Of a stretch of 5,307 nt of DNA, positions 4,841 to 5,307 are shown in pieces. Under the pieces are notes generated by a model. The model had not been told where the DNA came from and did not search any database. It saw only the letters and a program-made list of their open reading frames with translations. Position numbers and translations under genes: made by a program. The DNA comes from JBBKWJ01 sp037968895 (GTDB lineage Bacteria; Actinomycetota; Acidimicrobiia; Acidimicrobiales; SZUA-35), in the NCBI GenBank assembly GCA_037968895.1, contig JBBKWJ010000243.1, positions 1-5,307 on the forward strand, in the 5' to 3' direction. Within the stretch, counting starts at the first letter, position 1; the number at the start of each line of letters is the position of its first letter.

Positions 4841-5307
4841 TGTTCGACAGACTTGGTGCCGGCGACACCGAACTGCCCGAACCCGACCTGTCTGAGCAGC
4901 GTCTGGCCGAGATGCTTGGCGCAATCAAGCGCAACTCGCGCAATCGACGCATCGCTATGGTCGCTCCGCTCGTGCTTGCCGCCACGGTTCTGGGGGCAAT
5001 GATCGCTGCGCCGCCACAACACGGCGGACTCACCGAGGTTGCCGACGCCGAATCACCCGATCCGCAACTTCCTCGGGTATTCGGGAAAAACGGTGTCTGG
5101 CGTTTGGCCGAGCCGATCGAAGAAGCTCCGGTTGGCGACCCAGGCCCCGCCGCCATGATTCAAGCGCCAACCGAACCTTCGTCGCCTGAATTCGTCCTTT
5201 CGCCACCAAGCCACGAAGTTCTCAGTTCGCTCCCGACGTCGACGTCTACCCCTCCGATGTCGACGTCGGGACAATCCCCAGATGCAGTCGCTCCTGCTGA
5301 CCGTGAC
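4840..5307 (+). CDS. Single-pass membrane protein, putative anti-sigma factor (3' end outside window)
   Basis: The ATG at 4840-4842 shares its A with the sigma stop TGA, and the frame stays open for 156 codons to the window edge. The first 37 residues are hydrophilic and end in the basic cluster KRNSRNRR (30-37). Residues 38-58 (IAMVAPLVLAATVLGAMIAA and on) form one membrane segment, so by the positive-inside rule the N-terminus is cytosolic. The outer part (59-156) is rich in Pro, Ser, Thr and Ala, including SSLPTSTSTPPMSTS (129-143), like a wall-spanning linker. Coupling to an ECF sigma gene and this topology make a sigma-sequestering role likely. However, there is no HxxxCxxC zinc-binding anti-sigma motif, and the cytosolic part is short for a sigma-binding domain. 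I do not recognise the family. A C-terminal domain beyond the window could show a sensor or another function. Confidence 0.75.
   Translation, partial: MFDRLGAGDTELPEPDLSEQRLAEMLGAIKRNSRNRRIAMVAPLVLAATVLGAMIAAPPQHGGLTEVADAESPDPQLPRVFGKNGVWRLAEPIEEAPVGDPGPAAMIQAPTEPSSPEFVLSPPSHEVLSSLPTSTSTPPMSTSGQSPDAVAPADRD
5231..5271. repeat. Long perfect inverted repeat inside the putative anti-sigma gene
   Basis: TCCCGACGTCGAC (5231-5243) and GTCGACGTCGGGA (5259-5271) are perfect 13-bp arms separated by 15 bases. In RNA the stem can be extended inward by G5244-U5258, U5245-A5257 and C5246-G5256, leaving a 9-base loop. No T-tract follows, so it is not an ordinary terminator. It lies in codons for the Ser/Thr/Pro-rich linker and may be a by-product of repeated ACG/TCG codons, or an RNA structure or protein-binding site. 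Confidence 0.6.

Noticed and set aside
4644..5156. Minus-strand open frame, 170 codons, across the sigma and membrane protein genes
   Set aside because: Low-complexity Arg/Ser/Ala sequence opposite two well-supported + strand genes.
1..5307. CRISPR array, insertion sequence ends, tRNA or rRNA genes
   Set aside because: No regularly spaced direct repeats, transposase motifs, terminal inverted repeats flanking the truncated genes, tRNA cloverleaf or rRNA sequence was seen by reading.

Overview
The window looks chromosomal and bacterial. Coding DNA is GC-rich with mostly G or C at third codon positions, and GTG occurs as a start. The closest family resemblances I recognise (SigE-type ECF sigma factor, NarL-type regulator, ROK sugar kinase, DUF2254 membrane protein) point to an actinobacterium, perhaps of the Acidimicrobiia. 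That lineage guess is inference from familiarity; the window has no rRNA or other marker gene.

Left part (1-2566) is a patchwork of intact and broken genes. It opens with the C-terminal-side fragment of a DUF2254 membrane protein on the + strand. The family sequence stops abruptly inside the conserved 'LSPGIN(DP)' motif near base 133. About 40 bases later the 3' end of an intact minus-strand phytanoyl-CoA dioxygenase-family gene (173-970) begins. A 377-bp stretch without an intact gene follows, holding a possible 50-codon reading frame and a small hairpin. Then comes an intact minus-strand flavodoxin-fold NAD(P)H-dependent FMN reductase (1348-2061), and upstream of it a ROK sugar-kinase fragment (core 2237-2542) that has lost both ends.

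Middle part: 2567-2897 is intergenic. It carries a strong perfect hairpin (13-bp stem) acting as terminator for the minus-strand NarL/FixJ-type response regulator (2898-3554), which has no histidine kinase beside it here. The regulator is divergent from coaE (3660-4268, + strand, dephospho-CoA kinase, last step of CoA synthesis). The 105-bp space between them holds a TGGCCC-N9-GGGCCA inverted repeat.

Right part: an ECF sigma factor (4379-4840) overlaps by one base (TGATG) the start of a proline/serine/threonine-rich single-pass membrane protein that runs off the window (4840-5307). By position and topology it is the likely anti-sigma factor. A 13-bp perfect inverted repeat lies inside its coding sequence.

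Genes that work together: only the sigma/membrane-protein pair looks like an operon. Three genes (phyH-like, FMN reductase, coaE) lack a Shine-Dalgarno sequence and instead have a TANNNT hexamer 5 or 6 bases before the start codon, as expected for leaderless transcripts. I see no CRISPR array, transposase, tRNA or rRNA. I did not find a convincing wholly new system; the sigma/membrane pair and the truncated-gene mosaic deserve most attention.
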